NCBI GenBank assembly: GCA_963837445.1
Contig: CAWINK010000014.1
Location: 97,944 to 161,943 of the forward strand
Length of the DNA: 64,000 nucleotides
Direction of reading: 5' to 3'
From: JACVRW01 sp963837445
GTDB taxonomy: Bacteria > Actinomycetota > Thermoleophilia > Solirubrobacterales > Thermoleophilaceae
Each line of letters begins with the position of its first letter. The stretch's first letter is position 1. The notes beneath the pieces were generated by a model. It saw only the letters and a program-made list of their open reading frames with translations, searched no databases and was not told where the DNA came from. This document shows positions 17,442 to 24,298 of the stretch, in pieces. A program made the translations under genes and the position numbers.

Positions 17442-17945
17442 CTAGTCCGGCTCGGCGACGCCGGTGAACCGGCGGGCGGTCGGCGTGCTCGGCTCCACGT
17501 GGAGCGGGCCCGGGTCGGGGTCCGGCTCCGGGGGGCTCAGGCGCGCGGCCCGAATCGGCTCGAGGGCCTCACGCAGCGCGGTCTCTGTTGAGCGGCGACG
17601 CACTCGCTGAACGACCTCGCGGATCCGAGTTACCACCCGCAGGCGGGCACCGGCCAAAACGAGCGCCACGCCGAGGGCGAGGTAGAGGAGAGCGTCCCAG
17701 CCGGTGCGGGGGAGCTGGCCGCCTGTACTCCCGGGCTGCTCGCCGGTCGGCGGTGTGGGGGTGGGCTCCTCCGGTGTTGTGGTGGGCGGCTCGGGCGGTG
17801 TCGGCTGCGGCTCGCCGGTGGGCGGCTCGGGCTCCTGCGAGGGCTCCTGCGCGAACGCGGATGCCGCGATCGCGAAGGAGAAGGGCAGGCAGAGGGCGAG
17901 CACCGTGAGTGCGAGAACCGCCACGACCGAGGTCGAACGAGGCAT
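17442..17945 (-). CDS. Membrane-anchored protein with Pro/Thr/Glu stalk and LPRTG motif
   Basis: The product (167 residues) has a signal peptide (VVAVLALTVLALCLPFSFAIAASAFA), a Pro/Thr/Glu/Gln stalk (residues ~33-75), then LPRTG immediately followed by a hydrophobic helix (WDALLYLALGVALVLAGARL) and a basic segment. That resembles a sortase sorting signal, but the tail after the helix is ~65 residues long, much longer than the few basic residues of true substrates. No sortase gene is in the window. It may be a single-pass anchor with a cytosolic tail (RIREVVQRVRRRSTETALREALEPIRAAR, helical and basic). Function unknown. Confidence 0.68.
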   Translation of the reverse strand: MPRSTSVVAVLALTVLALCLPFSFAIAASAFAQEPSQEPEPPTGEPQPTPPEPPTTTPEEPTPTPPTGEQPGSTGGQLPRTGWDALLYLALGVALVLAGARLRVVTRIREVVQRVRRRSTETALREALEPIRAARLSPPEPDPDPGPLHVEPSTPTARRFTGVAEPD

Positions 17946-18007
17946 GCGGGGCCATTTCGGGCTGGCCCCGCACGCCCCTCCCCGCTGCACGCGATCCTGC
18001 GGACGGG

Positions 18008-20182
18008 CTAGCGAACCCCCGCCGGCGTTTCGCGGAGATCGCTCAGAGCCCGCGGCCGCAGCCGCTGCCACACGAACGCGCCCACCAGGAGCAGCAGGCC
18101 GATCCCGATGAAGGACACCACGCGGTAGACAGACGTCATCGTCGCGAGGTCGAGCAGGAACACCTTCGTGACCGTCACTCCGAGCAGGGCCAGGCCCGCG
18201 AGCCGGAGCACGTCCCAGTCCCGCTTCAGTCCCACAACGATCGTGCCCACACCGACGATGCCCCAGAACACGCTCAACACCATCTGGCCCTGTTGATGCG
18301 CGCTGAGCAGCGCGGAGTCGAGCGCCCCACTGGTCTCGAACGGCGTGACCACGCCAACCGACCCGAGGTACAGAAGCGTGAGGGCGCCGGCGCCACGCAG
18401 CGCGTTGCGCACGGTGATCCCGCTCGATCCGACCCACCCGGCGAGCACGATCGCCCCGGCCGCCACGGCCCCGAGCGCCACCACGGCGGCCAGTGGCTCG
18501 GCGAGGCCCGTAACGAGCGAGACCGGCGGTGCCTCGTACACCAGCGCGTGCATTGCCGCGAGCACGAGGAACCCGACCGCGGCGGAGGTCGTGAGGTCGT
18601 CGCGGGTGCGACGGCCGATGGCCCCGAGGGCGATCGCCTCTGCGACCCAGGCGAGCACGAGCTGCAGGCCGTCCACCGCCATGGCGGTGAGCAGCGCCAC
18701 GCACGCCAGCCCGACGACATCCAGGAGAACCCTCCAATGAAGCCGTTCCTCACCCGTGATCCGCGCGGACACGAGACACGCGGCCGCAAGGGCGCCGACG
18801 GCGGCCGCGCCGGCCATCGAGAGGCTCTCGTGGCCGGCGAGCACCTCCGCGGGGTTCGCCACGGTGGCCGCGCTCAGGAGCGACAGCGCCAGGTGGCCAC
18901 CGAGCCCGGCGTGCGCGAGAACCTCAGCGTGCGAGTCGTCGGCGGCGGAGCGCCCGGCTCGCCGGACCAGCGAGGCGAACCCAACGCCGGTGGCCGCCCA
19001 GCCGATCGCGAGCACGGGCCCATCCGCGATGAGACCGAAGGACACATTCGCGAGGACCGCGCCGATCGCGAGCGAGAGCAGGCCCAGGTCGCGGGAGATC
19101 CGCCCGAAGCGGGGGCCCGCGAGACCAACCCCGAGGTGCACGACTGCCACCCCGACAAGCCACGCCTTACCCGCCGCCGGATCGATCGAGCCAAGTGCCA
19201 CGCCACCGGTAGCCGCCACGGCGAGAGCGTTGAGGGAGAGCAGGTAGGCGGACACCGAATGCAGGCGCTCGGCCCGGATTCGCAGGTCGTGGCCGATGGC
19301 CACGGCCACACCGAGAGCACCGAACGCAACGAGTACCGCGATCGCCTCGAGCGCGCTCGCCCCGTTGACCGCGTACGCGATCCACTGCGGGGTGGCCACC
19401 ATGAACGCCCCGAGCGCGAGCCAGTTCCAGCGCAGCCACAGCAGCACGGCCGCCGCGGAGGCCAGGGCCACGAACAGGAGCACCATCGTGCCGCCGTCGC
19501 CGGCCGCGCCGGCCAGGATCGGCGCCGTGAGTGCGCCCAGAATGCCGAGCGCTCCGATGCCGCGTGACTCCCAGCGGACGGCAAGCACCGTGGCGGTGGC
19601 ACCGACGCCGATCGCCAGGACCACGGCGAGCAGCTGCGGCACCAGGTGGTAGACCTGCGCCGCGACCGTCACGGCCACGAACAGACCCGAGATGCCCGTC
19701 GCCACGCAGGCGAGCGCGGCGTCCGTGCGCGCCTTGCGCTCGTGGAGCCAGATGCCGAGGACCAGCAGCGCGGCGGACCCCGTGGCGCCGAGCGCCGTGC
19801 GCGCCTCTTCACCGATCCAGCCGTTGGAGATGCCGAGGGCGAACAGGAAGACGAGTCCGAGAAGGACCGCAAGGCCGCCGACCCAGGCGAGCACGCGTCC
19901 GCCCACCAGGTCCTCGAACTCCTTCGTGCCGGCCGGCATGCGAAGGGTGGGGATGCTCCACTGGGAGGGCGCCCCTGCCGGCACCGCGATCCGGGGCGCG
20001 GGCGCGGGCTGCGCAGGCGCGGGCTGCGCGAGCGCGGGCTGCGGCGGCCGCTGCACGAGCGGCGCTGGCTCGGGCCTCGCCCACCCCGTGGGCCTCTCCA
20101 TCACGGCCACTCTCGAGTCCAGGTCGGCGACCATGCGCTCCAACCGCTCGATTCTCTGCTCGCTCTGTTCGCTCCGCTCCAT
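18008..20182 (-). CDS. DUF2339 polytopic membrane protein
   Basis: About 724 residues. The N-terminus is a coiled-coil-like helix (SEQRIERLERMVADLDSRVAVME), then a Pro/Ala linker, then VGGRVLAWVGGLAVLLGLVFLFALGISNGWIGEEART and many further hydrophobic helices, the order typical of DUF2339 membrane proteins. The role of that family is not established. I chose the ATG at 20182 over one 19 codons upstream because an AAAGGAG Shine-Dalgarno lies 6 bases before it. The gene is divergent from a TetR regulator and two palindromes lie between them, so TetR probably controls it. Confidence 0.8.
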   Translation of the reverse strand: MERSEQSEQRIERLERMVADLDSRVAVMERPTGWARPEPAPLVQRPPQPALAQPAPAQPAPAPRIAVPAGAPSQWSIPTLRMPAGTKEFEDLVGGRVLAWVGGLAVLLGLVFLFALGISNGWIGEEARTALGATGSAALLVLGIWLHERKARTDAALACVATGISGLFVAVTVAAQVYHLVPQLLAVVLAIGVGATATVLAVRWESRGIGALGILGALTAPILAGAAGDGGTMVLLFVALASAAAVLLWLRWNWLALGAFMVATPQWIAYAVNGASALEAIAVLVAFGALGVAVAIGHDLRIRAERLHSVSAYLLSLNALAVAATGGVALGSIDPAAGKAWLVGVAVVHLGVGLAGPRFGRISRDLGLLSLAIGAVLANVSFGLIADGPVLAIGWAATGVGFASLVRRAGRSAADDSHAEVLAHAGLGGHLALSLLSAATVANPAEVLAGHESLSMAGAAAVGALAAACLVSARITGEERLHWRVLLDVVGLACVALLTAMAVDGLQLVLAWVAEAIALGAIGRRTRDDLTTSAAVGFLVLAAMHALVYEAPPVSLVTGLAEPLAAVVALGAVAAGAIVLAGWVGSSGITVRNALRGAGALTLLYLGSVGVVTPFETSGALDSALLSAHQQGQMVLSVFWGIVGVGTIVVGLKRDWDVLRLAGLALLGVTVTKVFLLDLATMTSVYRVVSFIGIGLLLLVGAFVWQRLRPRALSDLRETPAGVR

Positions 20183-20198
20183 ACCCGCTCCTTTAGGC

Positions 20199-20219
20199 TT
20201 GCTGACCGTCGGTCGACAA
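20199..20219. promoter_or_regulatory. TetR operator palindrome 1
   Basis: A 21-base palindrome, TTGCTGACCGTCGGTCGACAA, centred on 20209, whose inner GACCG-T-CGGTC is perfect. It lies between the divergent TetR and DUF2339 starts. Confidence 0.6.
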
Positions 20220-20228
20220 CTTACAGCA

Positions 20229-20249
20229 CTATCGACCATCGGTCAACAA
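20229..20249. promoter_or_regulatory. TetR operator palindrome 2
   Basis: The core GACCATCGGTC, centred on 20239, differs from palindrome 1 at one inner base and is exactly 30 bases (about three helical turns) from it. It is close to the putative -10 of the TetR gene. Confidence 0.55.
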
Positions 20250-20254
20250 ACCTG

Positions 20255-20260
20255 TAGAGT
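20255..20260 (+). promoter_or_regulatory. Putative -10 box TAGAGT of the TetR gene
   Basis: TAGAGT is 8 bases before the ATG at 20269, with no Shine-Dalgarno sequence, and lies just downstream of operator 2, so repressor binding would block it. Confidence 0.4.
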
Positions 20261-20268
20261 CGGGTCCT

Positions 20269-20859
20269 ATGGCTGAGCCCGCCTACACCCGCATGCAGGT
20301 CGACGACCGGCGCCGGCAGCTGCTCGAGCGCGGCGCCGAGCTGTTCGCCACCCACTCGTTCGCGGAGCTGTCGATGGCTCGCATCGCCCGTGAGGCCGGC
20401 ATCTCGAAGGCGCTCCTCTACCACTACTTCCCCAGCAAGCAGGACTTCTTCGTGGCGACCCTGCAGCTCGGTGCCCAGGAGATCGCCCGGCGGACCGAGC
20501 CCGATCCCGACCTGCCTCCGCTGGAGGCGCTCGCCGGCAGCCTCGACGCCTTCCTCGGCTGGATCGAGGAGAACGAGCTGGCCTACCGCAAGCTGATGGA
20601 GAGCGTGGGCAGCGTCCCGGAGGTGCAGGCCCTGCTCGACGAGATCAGGAACTCGACCTCCTCCCGCATCCTCGACGGGATCGGCGCGGGCGACCCCCCG
20701 CCGCCGAAGATGCGCACGGCCGCGCACGCCTGGCTCTGGTTCATGGACGGCGCGATCCTCGACTGGCTGGAGCACCGCGACATGACGCGCACCGAGCTAC
20801 GCGACCTGCTGCTCGGCTCGCTCGCCGGTTCGCTTACCGCGGCGGGCTGGAGCCTCTGA
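20269..20859 (+). CDS. TetR family transcriptional regulator
   Basis: A 196-residue regulator. The N-terminal DNA-binding domain has the family helix-turn-helix: LLERGAELFATHSFAELSMARIAREAGISKALLYHYFPSKQDFFVATL (residues ~14-65). The rest is a helical ligand-binding and dimer domain with FLGWIEENELAYRKLM. It probably represses itself and the divergent DUF2339 gene through the two palindromes between them. The ligand is unknown. The 3' end overlaps the converging moaX by 26 bases. Confidence 0.92.
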   Translation: MAEPAYTRMQVDDRRRQLLERGAELFATHSFAELSMARIAREAGISKALLYHYFPSKQDFFVATLQLGAQEIARRTEPDPDLPPLEALAGSLDAFLGWIEENELAYRKLMESVGSVPEVQALLDEIRNSTSSRILDGIGAGDPPPPKMRTAAHAWLWFMDGAILDWLEHRDMTRTELRDLLLGSLAGSLTAAGWSL

Positions 20860-21487
20860 CCCAGCGCTCCTCGCCGCCCTCGATCTCCTTCTTCCAGATC
20901 GGCGCCTCGGCCTTCACCCGGTCGATGATGTCGCGCGCTCCTGCGAACGCCTCGCCTCGGTGCGGCGCGGACACTGCCACGATCACGCTCGGCTCCGAGA
21001 GCGGCACCTCGCCCACGCGGTGCTCCACCGCGGCCGCGCACAGGCCGTGCGTCTCGAGCGCCTCGGCCGCGATCGCGCGCATCCGCTCCTCCGCCATCTC
21101 CGTGTAGGCCTCGTACTCGAGGCGCTCCACCTCGCGCGTCACGCCCGAGAAGGTGACCACGGCTCCGGCGCGCGGGTCGCGCACCCGCTCCGCCAGCGCA
21201 TCGAGCGACAGCGGCTCGGCGCTCACGCGCACCCACGGCGCGGCTGCGGTTGAGCCGCCGCTCACCGGTGGGATCAGCGCCAGCTCGTCGCCCGCGTCGA
21301 GCACCTGCGCGCCGTCCGCGTACTCGCGGTTCACCGCCATCACCAGCGGGATGCCCTCGGAAAGGGCGGCGAGCGGCTCGCTCGCGAGCGCGTCGCTCAC
21401 GCGCGCGCCCTCGGGCAGCTCGAGCGTGAGCTCCGGCGCGCCGGCGCGCTCCCGCAGCATCGCGAACAGCCGAACGGTGACCTCCAC
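20834..21487 (-). CDS. moaX: Fused MoaD-MoaE molybdopterin synthase (MoaX-like)
   Basis: A 217-residue fusion of both molybdopterin synthase subunits. Residues 1-78 are a MoaD-type ubiquitin-fold sulfur carrier (VTVRLFAMLRERAG... ending VSGG at 75-78); residues ~84-215 are MoaE (DALAERVRDPRAGAVVTFSGVTRE, CAAAVEHRVGEVPL, HRGEAFAGARDIIDRVKAEAPIWKKE). Together they insert the dithiolene sulfurs into the molybdenum cofactor. Since MoaD works with a free Gly-Gly end, the protein must be cut after Gly78 as reported for mycobacterial MoaX. The start is a GTG at 21487, with TAGCAT 7 bases upstream. The nearby genes are not obviously molybdoenzymes. Confidence 0.9.
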   Translation of the reverse strand: MEVTVRLFAMLRERAGAPELTLELPEGARVSDALASEPLAALSEGIPLVMAVNREYADGAQVLDAGDELALIPPVSGGSTAAAPWVRVSAEPLSLDALAERVRDPRAGAVVTFSGVTREVERLEYEAYTEMAEERMRAIAAEALETHGLCAAAVEHRVGEVPLSEPSVIVAVSAPHRGEAFAGARDIIDRVKAEAPIWKKEIEGGEERWVRGSSPPR

Positions 21488-21494
21488 GGAGCAG

Positions 21495-21500
21495 ATGCTA
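21495..21500 (-). promoter_or_regulatory. Putative -10 box TAGCAT of moaX
   Basis: TAGCAT on the minus strand lies 7 bases before the GTG start of moaX, with no Shine-Dalgarno sequence, consistent with leaderless transcription. Confidence 0.35.
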
Positions 21501-22061
21501 CGCCGGGGCGGGCGCGCGGTCGGCATCGCGGCGCGCAAGCACGCGCGCCGCCACGATGCCCCCGATCGCGCCGAACAGGTGGCCCTGCCACGAGATGCCC
21601 TCCTGCGGCTGGAGGCCCGCCACCAGAACGCCGCCCCAGAGGATCACCACCACCAGCCCGATCGCGATCTGCCCCGGGCGCCGGTTGAACCATCCTCGCG
21701 CGATCAAGTAGGTGGAGAACCCGAACACCACGCCGCTCGCGCCGACATGGATGGTCCCCTCCGGCGCCACCAGCCAGGTGCCGACGCCGCTCACCAGCGC
21801 GACGATCGCGAACACGCCCACCAGGCGACGGGCGCCCTCCACCGCGATCACAAGCCCCATGATCACGAACGGGATCGTGTTGGACAGGAGGTGGCCGAAG
21901 CCGACGTGCAGAAACGGCGCCGTCACGATTCCGTCGAGCCCGTCGGGCTCGCGCGCCTCGATCCCGTAGCGGTCGAGCCGGTGATCGGCCAGCACGTCCA
22001 CCACCTCCACGGCCCACATCAGGGCCACCAGCGCGAGCAGGATCTTTGCGGCGTCAGTCAC
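21498..22061 (-). CDS. Rhomboid family intramembrane serine protease
   Basis: A 187-residue polytopic protein. The active Ser is in HVGASGVVFGF (GASG motif) and the second residue of the dyad in SWQGHLFGAIGG, with FLHVGFGHLLSNTIPF as the conserved loop-1 region. It cleaves membrane-spanning substrates within the lipid bilayer; the target is unknown. I chose the GTG at 22061, since a further upstream start would extend into the promoter of the divergent mutase gene and TACGCT (22068-22073) is 6 bases upstream of this GTG. It starts beside moaX's own start region but is a separate unit. Confidence 0.88.
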   Translation of the reverse strand: MTDAAKILLALVALMWAVEVVDVLADHRLDRYGIEAREPDGLDGIVTAPFLHVGFGHLLSNTIPFVIMGLVIAVEGARRLVGVFAIVALVSGVGTWLVAPEGTIHVGASGVVFGFSTYLIARGWFNRRPGQIAIGLVVVILWGGVLVAGLQPQEGISWQGHLFGAIGGIVAARVLARRDADRAPAPA

Positions 22062-22067
22062 CGGGGG

Positions 22068-22073
22068 AGCGTA
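22068..22073 (-). promoter_or_regulatory. Putative -10 box TACGCT of the rhomboid gene
   Basis: On the minus strand TACGCT is 6 bases before the GTG at 22061. It supports that start and a leaderless mRNA. Confidence 0.35.
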
Positions 22074-22110
22074 ATCGTAGGCTCGCGGCCGCCGGCCGCT
22101 TGCGTGACCG

Positions 22111-22116
22111 TATCCT
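22111..22116 (+). promoter_or_regulatory. Putative -10 box TATCCT of the acyl-CoA mutase gene
   Basis: TATCCT lies 9 bases before the ATG at 22126 with no Shine-Dalgarno sequence between them. Confidence 0.38.
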
Positions 22117-22125
22117 TGGACGTCA

Positions 22126-23745
22126 ATGGCCACCGCCCCTGAGCAGAAGCCGAGCATCGCGCCGATCGTCGGCCCGGACGACGAGCGCCGCTTCACCGAC
22201 TCCGGCATCGAGATCAAGCACGCCTACGACGCCGACGACGTGGCGCCGAACCTCGACGACCGTCTCGGCGAGCCCGGCGACTACCCGTTCACGCGCGGGA
22301 TCCACCCGGACATGTACCGCGGCCGCAAGTGGACGATGCGCCAGTACGCCGGCTACGCGAGCGCCAAGGAGACCAACGAGCGCTTCCACTACCTGATCGA
22401 CCACGGCTCGACCGGCCTGTCGATGGCGTTCGACCTCCCCACCCAGCTCGGCCGCGACTCGGACGACCCGCTCTGCATGGGCGAGGTGGGCCGCACCGGC
22501 GTGGCCATCGACACGATCGACGACATGCGCCGCGTGTTCGACGGGATCCCGCTCGACCAGGTCTCAACGTCGATGACGATCAACGCGCCGGCGGCGGTGC
22601 TGCTGCTCCTGTACGAGCTCGTCGGCGAGGAGCAGGACATCGCGGCCGAACAGCTCACCGGCACGACCCAGAACGACGTGCTGAAGGAGTACATCGCGCG
22701 CGGCAACTTCATCTACCCGCCCGGTCCCGCGATGCGCCTGACCACGGACCTGTTCGCGTACTGCCACGAGCGCATACCGAAGTGGAACACGATCTCGATC
22801 TCCGGCTACCACATGCGCGAGAAGGGCTGCTCGGCCGTGCAGGAGGTGGGCTTCACGCTCGCCAACGCGATCGCCTACGTGCAGGCCGCGATCGACGCCG
22901 GCCTCGAGGTTGACGAGTTCGGTCCGCGGCTCGCGTTCTTCTTCAACGGGCACAACAACGTCTTCCAGGAGGTGGCGAAGTTCCGCGCCGCGCGCCGGAT
23001 GTGGGCGGGGATCATGCGCGAGCGCTTCGGCGCCAAGGACGAGCGCTCGCTGAAGATGCGCTTCCACACGCAGACGGGCGGCGTGACGCTCGCCGCGCAG
23101 CAGCCGCACAACAACATCGTGCGCGTGGCGCTCCAGGGCTTCGCGGCGGTCGCGGGCGGCACCCAGTCGCTCCACACGAACGGCTTCGACGAGGCGCTCG
23201 CCCTACCGAGCGAGACGGCGGCGCGCATCGCGCTGCGCACGCAGCAGATCCTCGCCCACGAGTCGGGCGCCTCCGACACGGCCGACCCGTTCGCCGGCTC
23301 CTACTTCGTCGAGGCGCTCACCGACGAGATCGAGGAGGCAGCGCAGGCGCTGATCGACCGCGTGGAGGAGATGGGCGGCTCGGTGAACTGCATCCCGTTC
23401 ATCCGCGCGGAGGTGGAGGAGTCGGCCTGGGGCTACGAGGAGCGCTACCGGCAGAAGCAGGACATCGTGGTCGGCGTGAACGAGTACGTGACCGAGCAGG
23501 TGGACGAGGTCGAGATCCTGCGCGTGGACCCCGAGTCCGAGCGCCAGCAGGTGGAGCGGCTCGCGGCGTTCAAGGAGGACCGCGACCAGGCGGCGGTGGA
23601 CGCGCGCCTGGAGGAGCTGCGCCAGGCCTGCGGGGGCGACGCCAACCTGCTCGAGCCGATGCGGGCCGCGCTCAAGGAGCACGCATCGATCGGCGAGGTC
23701 TGCGGGGTTATGCGGGAGGAGTTCGGGGAGTACTCGGAGGCCTGA
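22126..23745 (+). CDS. Acyl-CoA mutase (methylmalonyl-CoA mutase type) large catalytic subunit
   Basis: A 539-residue protein matching the TIM-barrel catalytic part of B12-dependent acyl-CoA mutases: PFTRGIHPDMYRGRKWTMRQYAG, GLSMAFDLPTQLGRDSDD, SMTINAPAAV, TISISGYHMREKG, and the segment LRFHTQTGGVTLAAQQPHNNIVRV. It lacks the C-terminal B12-binding domain, so it needs a separate ~140-residue small subunit that is not in the window. Methylmalonyl-CoA mutase is the default reading; 2-hydroxyisobutyryl- or isobutyryl-CoA mutases are alternatives with the same split layout. It would handle propionate and branched-chain carbon. The end overlaps the converging MarR gene by 38 bases. Confidence 0.88.
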   Translation: MATAPEQKPSIAPIVGPDDERRFTDSGIEIKHAYDADDVAPNLDDRLGEPGDYPFTRGIHPDMYRGRKWTMRQYAGYASAKETNERFHYLIDHGSTGLSMAFDLPTQLGRDSDDPLCMGEVGRTGVAIDTIDDMRRVFDGIPLDQVSTSMTINAPAAVLLLLYELVGEEQDIAAEQLTGTTQNDVLKEYIARGNFIYPPGPAMRLTTDLFAYCHERIPKWNTISISGYHMREKGCSAVQEVGFTLANAIAYVQAAIDAGLEVDEFGPRLAFFFNGHNNVFQEVAKFRAARRMWAGIMRERFGAKDERSLKMRFHTQTGGVTLAAQQPHNNIVRVALQGFAAVAGGTQSLHTNGFDEALALPSETAARIALRTQQILAHESGASDTADPFAGSYFVEALTDEIEEAAQALIDRVEEMGGSVNCIPFIRAEVEESAWGYEERYRQKQDIVVGVNEYVTEQVDEVEILRVDPESERQQVERLAAFKEDRDQAAVDARLEELRQACGGDANLLEPMRAALKEHASIGEVCGVMREEFGEYSEA

Positions 23746-24199
23746 ACGGGAGCGGCCGGGGCTCGCCCTCGCCTGCCCTCGCTTCCTCCAGCAGCTCTCG
23801 CAACGCGGCGATGCGCTCGGAGCCGAAGCGCTCCGCCCATTCACGCTCGATCTCGGCGAAGATCGAGACCGCGGTCTGCCGAGCTTCGCCGCCGCGCTCG
23901 GTGAGCTTGATCAGCTTCGCGCGACCGTCGTCAGGGTCCGGCGCGCGCTCGACGTAGCCGAGCTCCTCGAGGTCCGCCACGACCTCGCCCACCGCCTGCT
24001 TGGTCAATCCGGAGCTTTCCGCGAGCTCGGTCAGCCGCGACCCCTCCTCGTGGATGAACCGGAAGACGCACCCGTGACCCTGCCGGATCGCGGGATGGCC
24101 GGCCTCGTTGATGCGCCGGTGGAAGTCGGAGAACCCCCTATCGGCCAAGTCGTCGAGCAGGGCGGGCAGCGGGGTCCATGTCTGTGTGATGTTGATCAC
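23708..24199 (-). CDS. MarR family transcriptional regulator
   Basis: A 163-residue regulator with the MarR winged-helix core: EGSRLTELAESSGLTKQAVGEVVADLEELGYVERAPDPDDGRAKLIKLTERG (residues ~52-105), flanked by long helices for dimerisation. The GTG start at 24199 lies inside a TGTGA-N6-TCACA palindrome. Three near-identical operator copies stand between it and the divergent MFS transporter, so it very probably represses that efflux gene (and perhaps itself) until a drug-like ligand binds. Confidence 0.9.
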   Translation of the reverse strand: MINITQTWTPLPALLDDLADRGFSDFHRRINEAGHPAIRQGHGCVFRFIHEEGSRLTELAESSGLTKQAVGEVVADLEELGYVERAPDPDDGRAKLIKLTERGGEARQTAVSIFAEIEREWAERFGSERIAALRELLEEARAGEGEPRPLPFRPPSTPRTPPA

Positions 24200-24200
24200 A
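24185..24200. promoter_or_regulatory. CRP-type palindrome TGTGA-N6-TCACA overlapping the MarR start
   Basis: The sequence TGTGATGTTGATCACA is a perfect inverted repeat with the half-sites of CRP/GlxR-type regulators. It covers the MarR GTG. It may be a site for a global regulator or a chance palindrome in coding DNA. Confidence 0.4.
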
Positions 24201-24204
24201 GTTA

Positions 24205-24219
24205 GTCAGGTTCCTTGAC
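24205..24219. promoter_or_regulatory. MarR operator copy 1
   Basis: GTCAGGTTCCTTGAC, a palindromic 15-mer (GTCARG-N3-CYTGAC), overlapping the -35 TTGACA of the transporter promoter. Confidence 0.55.
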
Positions 24220-24244
24220 AGTCAGGTGGCTTGGCTGTTACGGT
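24215..24244 (+). promoter_or_regulatory. Sigma-70-type promoter of the MFS efflux gene
   Basis: TTGACA (24215-24220), an 18-base spacer and TACGGT (24239-24244) match the vegetative consensus well. All three operator copies overlap or touch it. Confidence 0.55.
24221..24235. promoter_or_regulatory. MarR operator copy 2
   Basis: GTCAGGTGGCTTGGC: the same GTCAGG-N3-CTTG pattern as copies 1 and 3, within the spacer of the promoter. Confidence 0.5.
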
Positions 24245-24257
24245 CAGGCAACTTGAT
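24243..24257. promoter_or_regulatory. MarR operator copy 3
   Basis: GTCAGGCAACTTGAT, overlapping the end of the -10 box. A weaker partial copy, ATCAGGTTCCCG, begins at 24256. Confidence 0.5.
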
Positions 24258-24298
24258 CAGGTTCCCGTACCAGTCTAGCCCAGGAGTCCAGATTTGAC

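Noticed and set aside
17442..17945. Classic sortase-anchored wall protein
   Set aside because: A 65-residue tail follows the membrane helix and no sortase is nearby.
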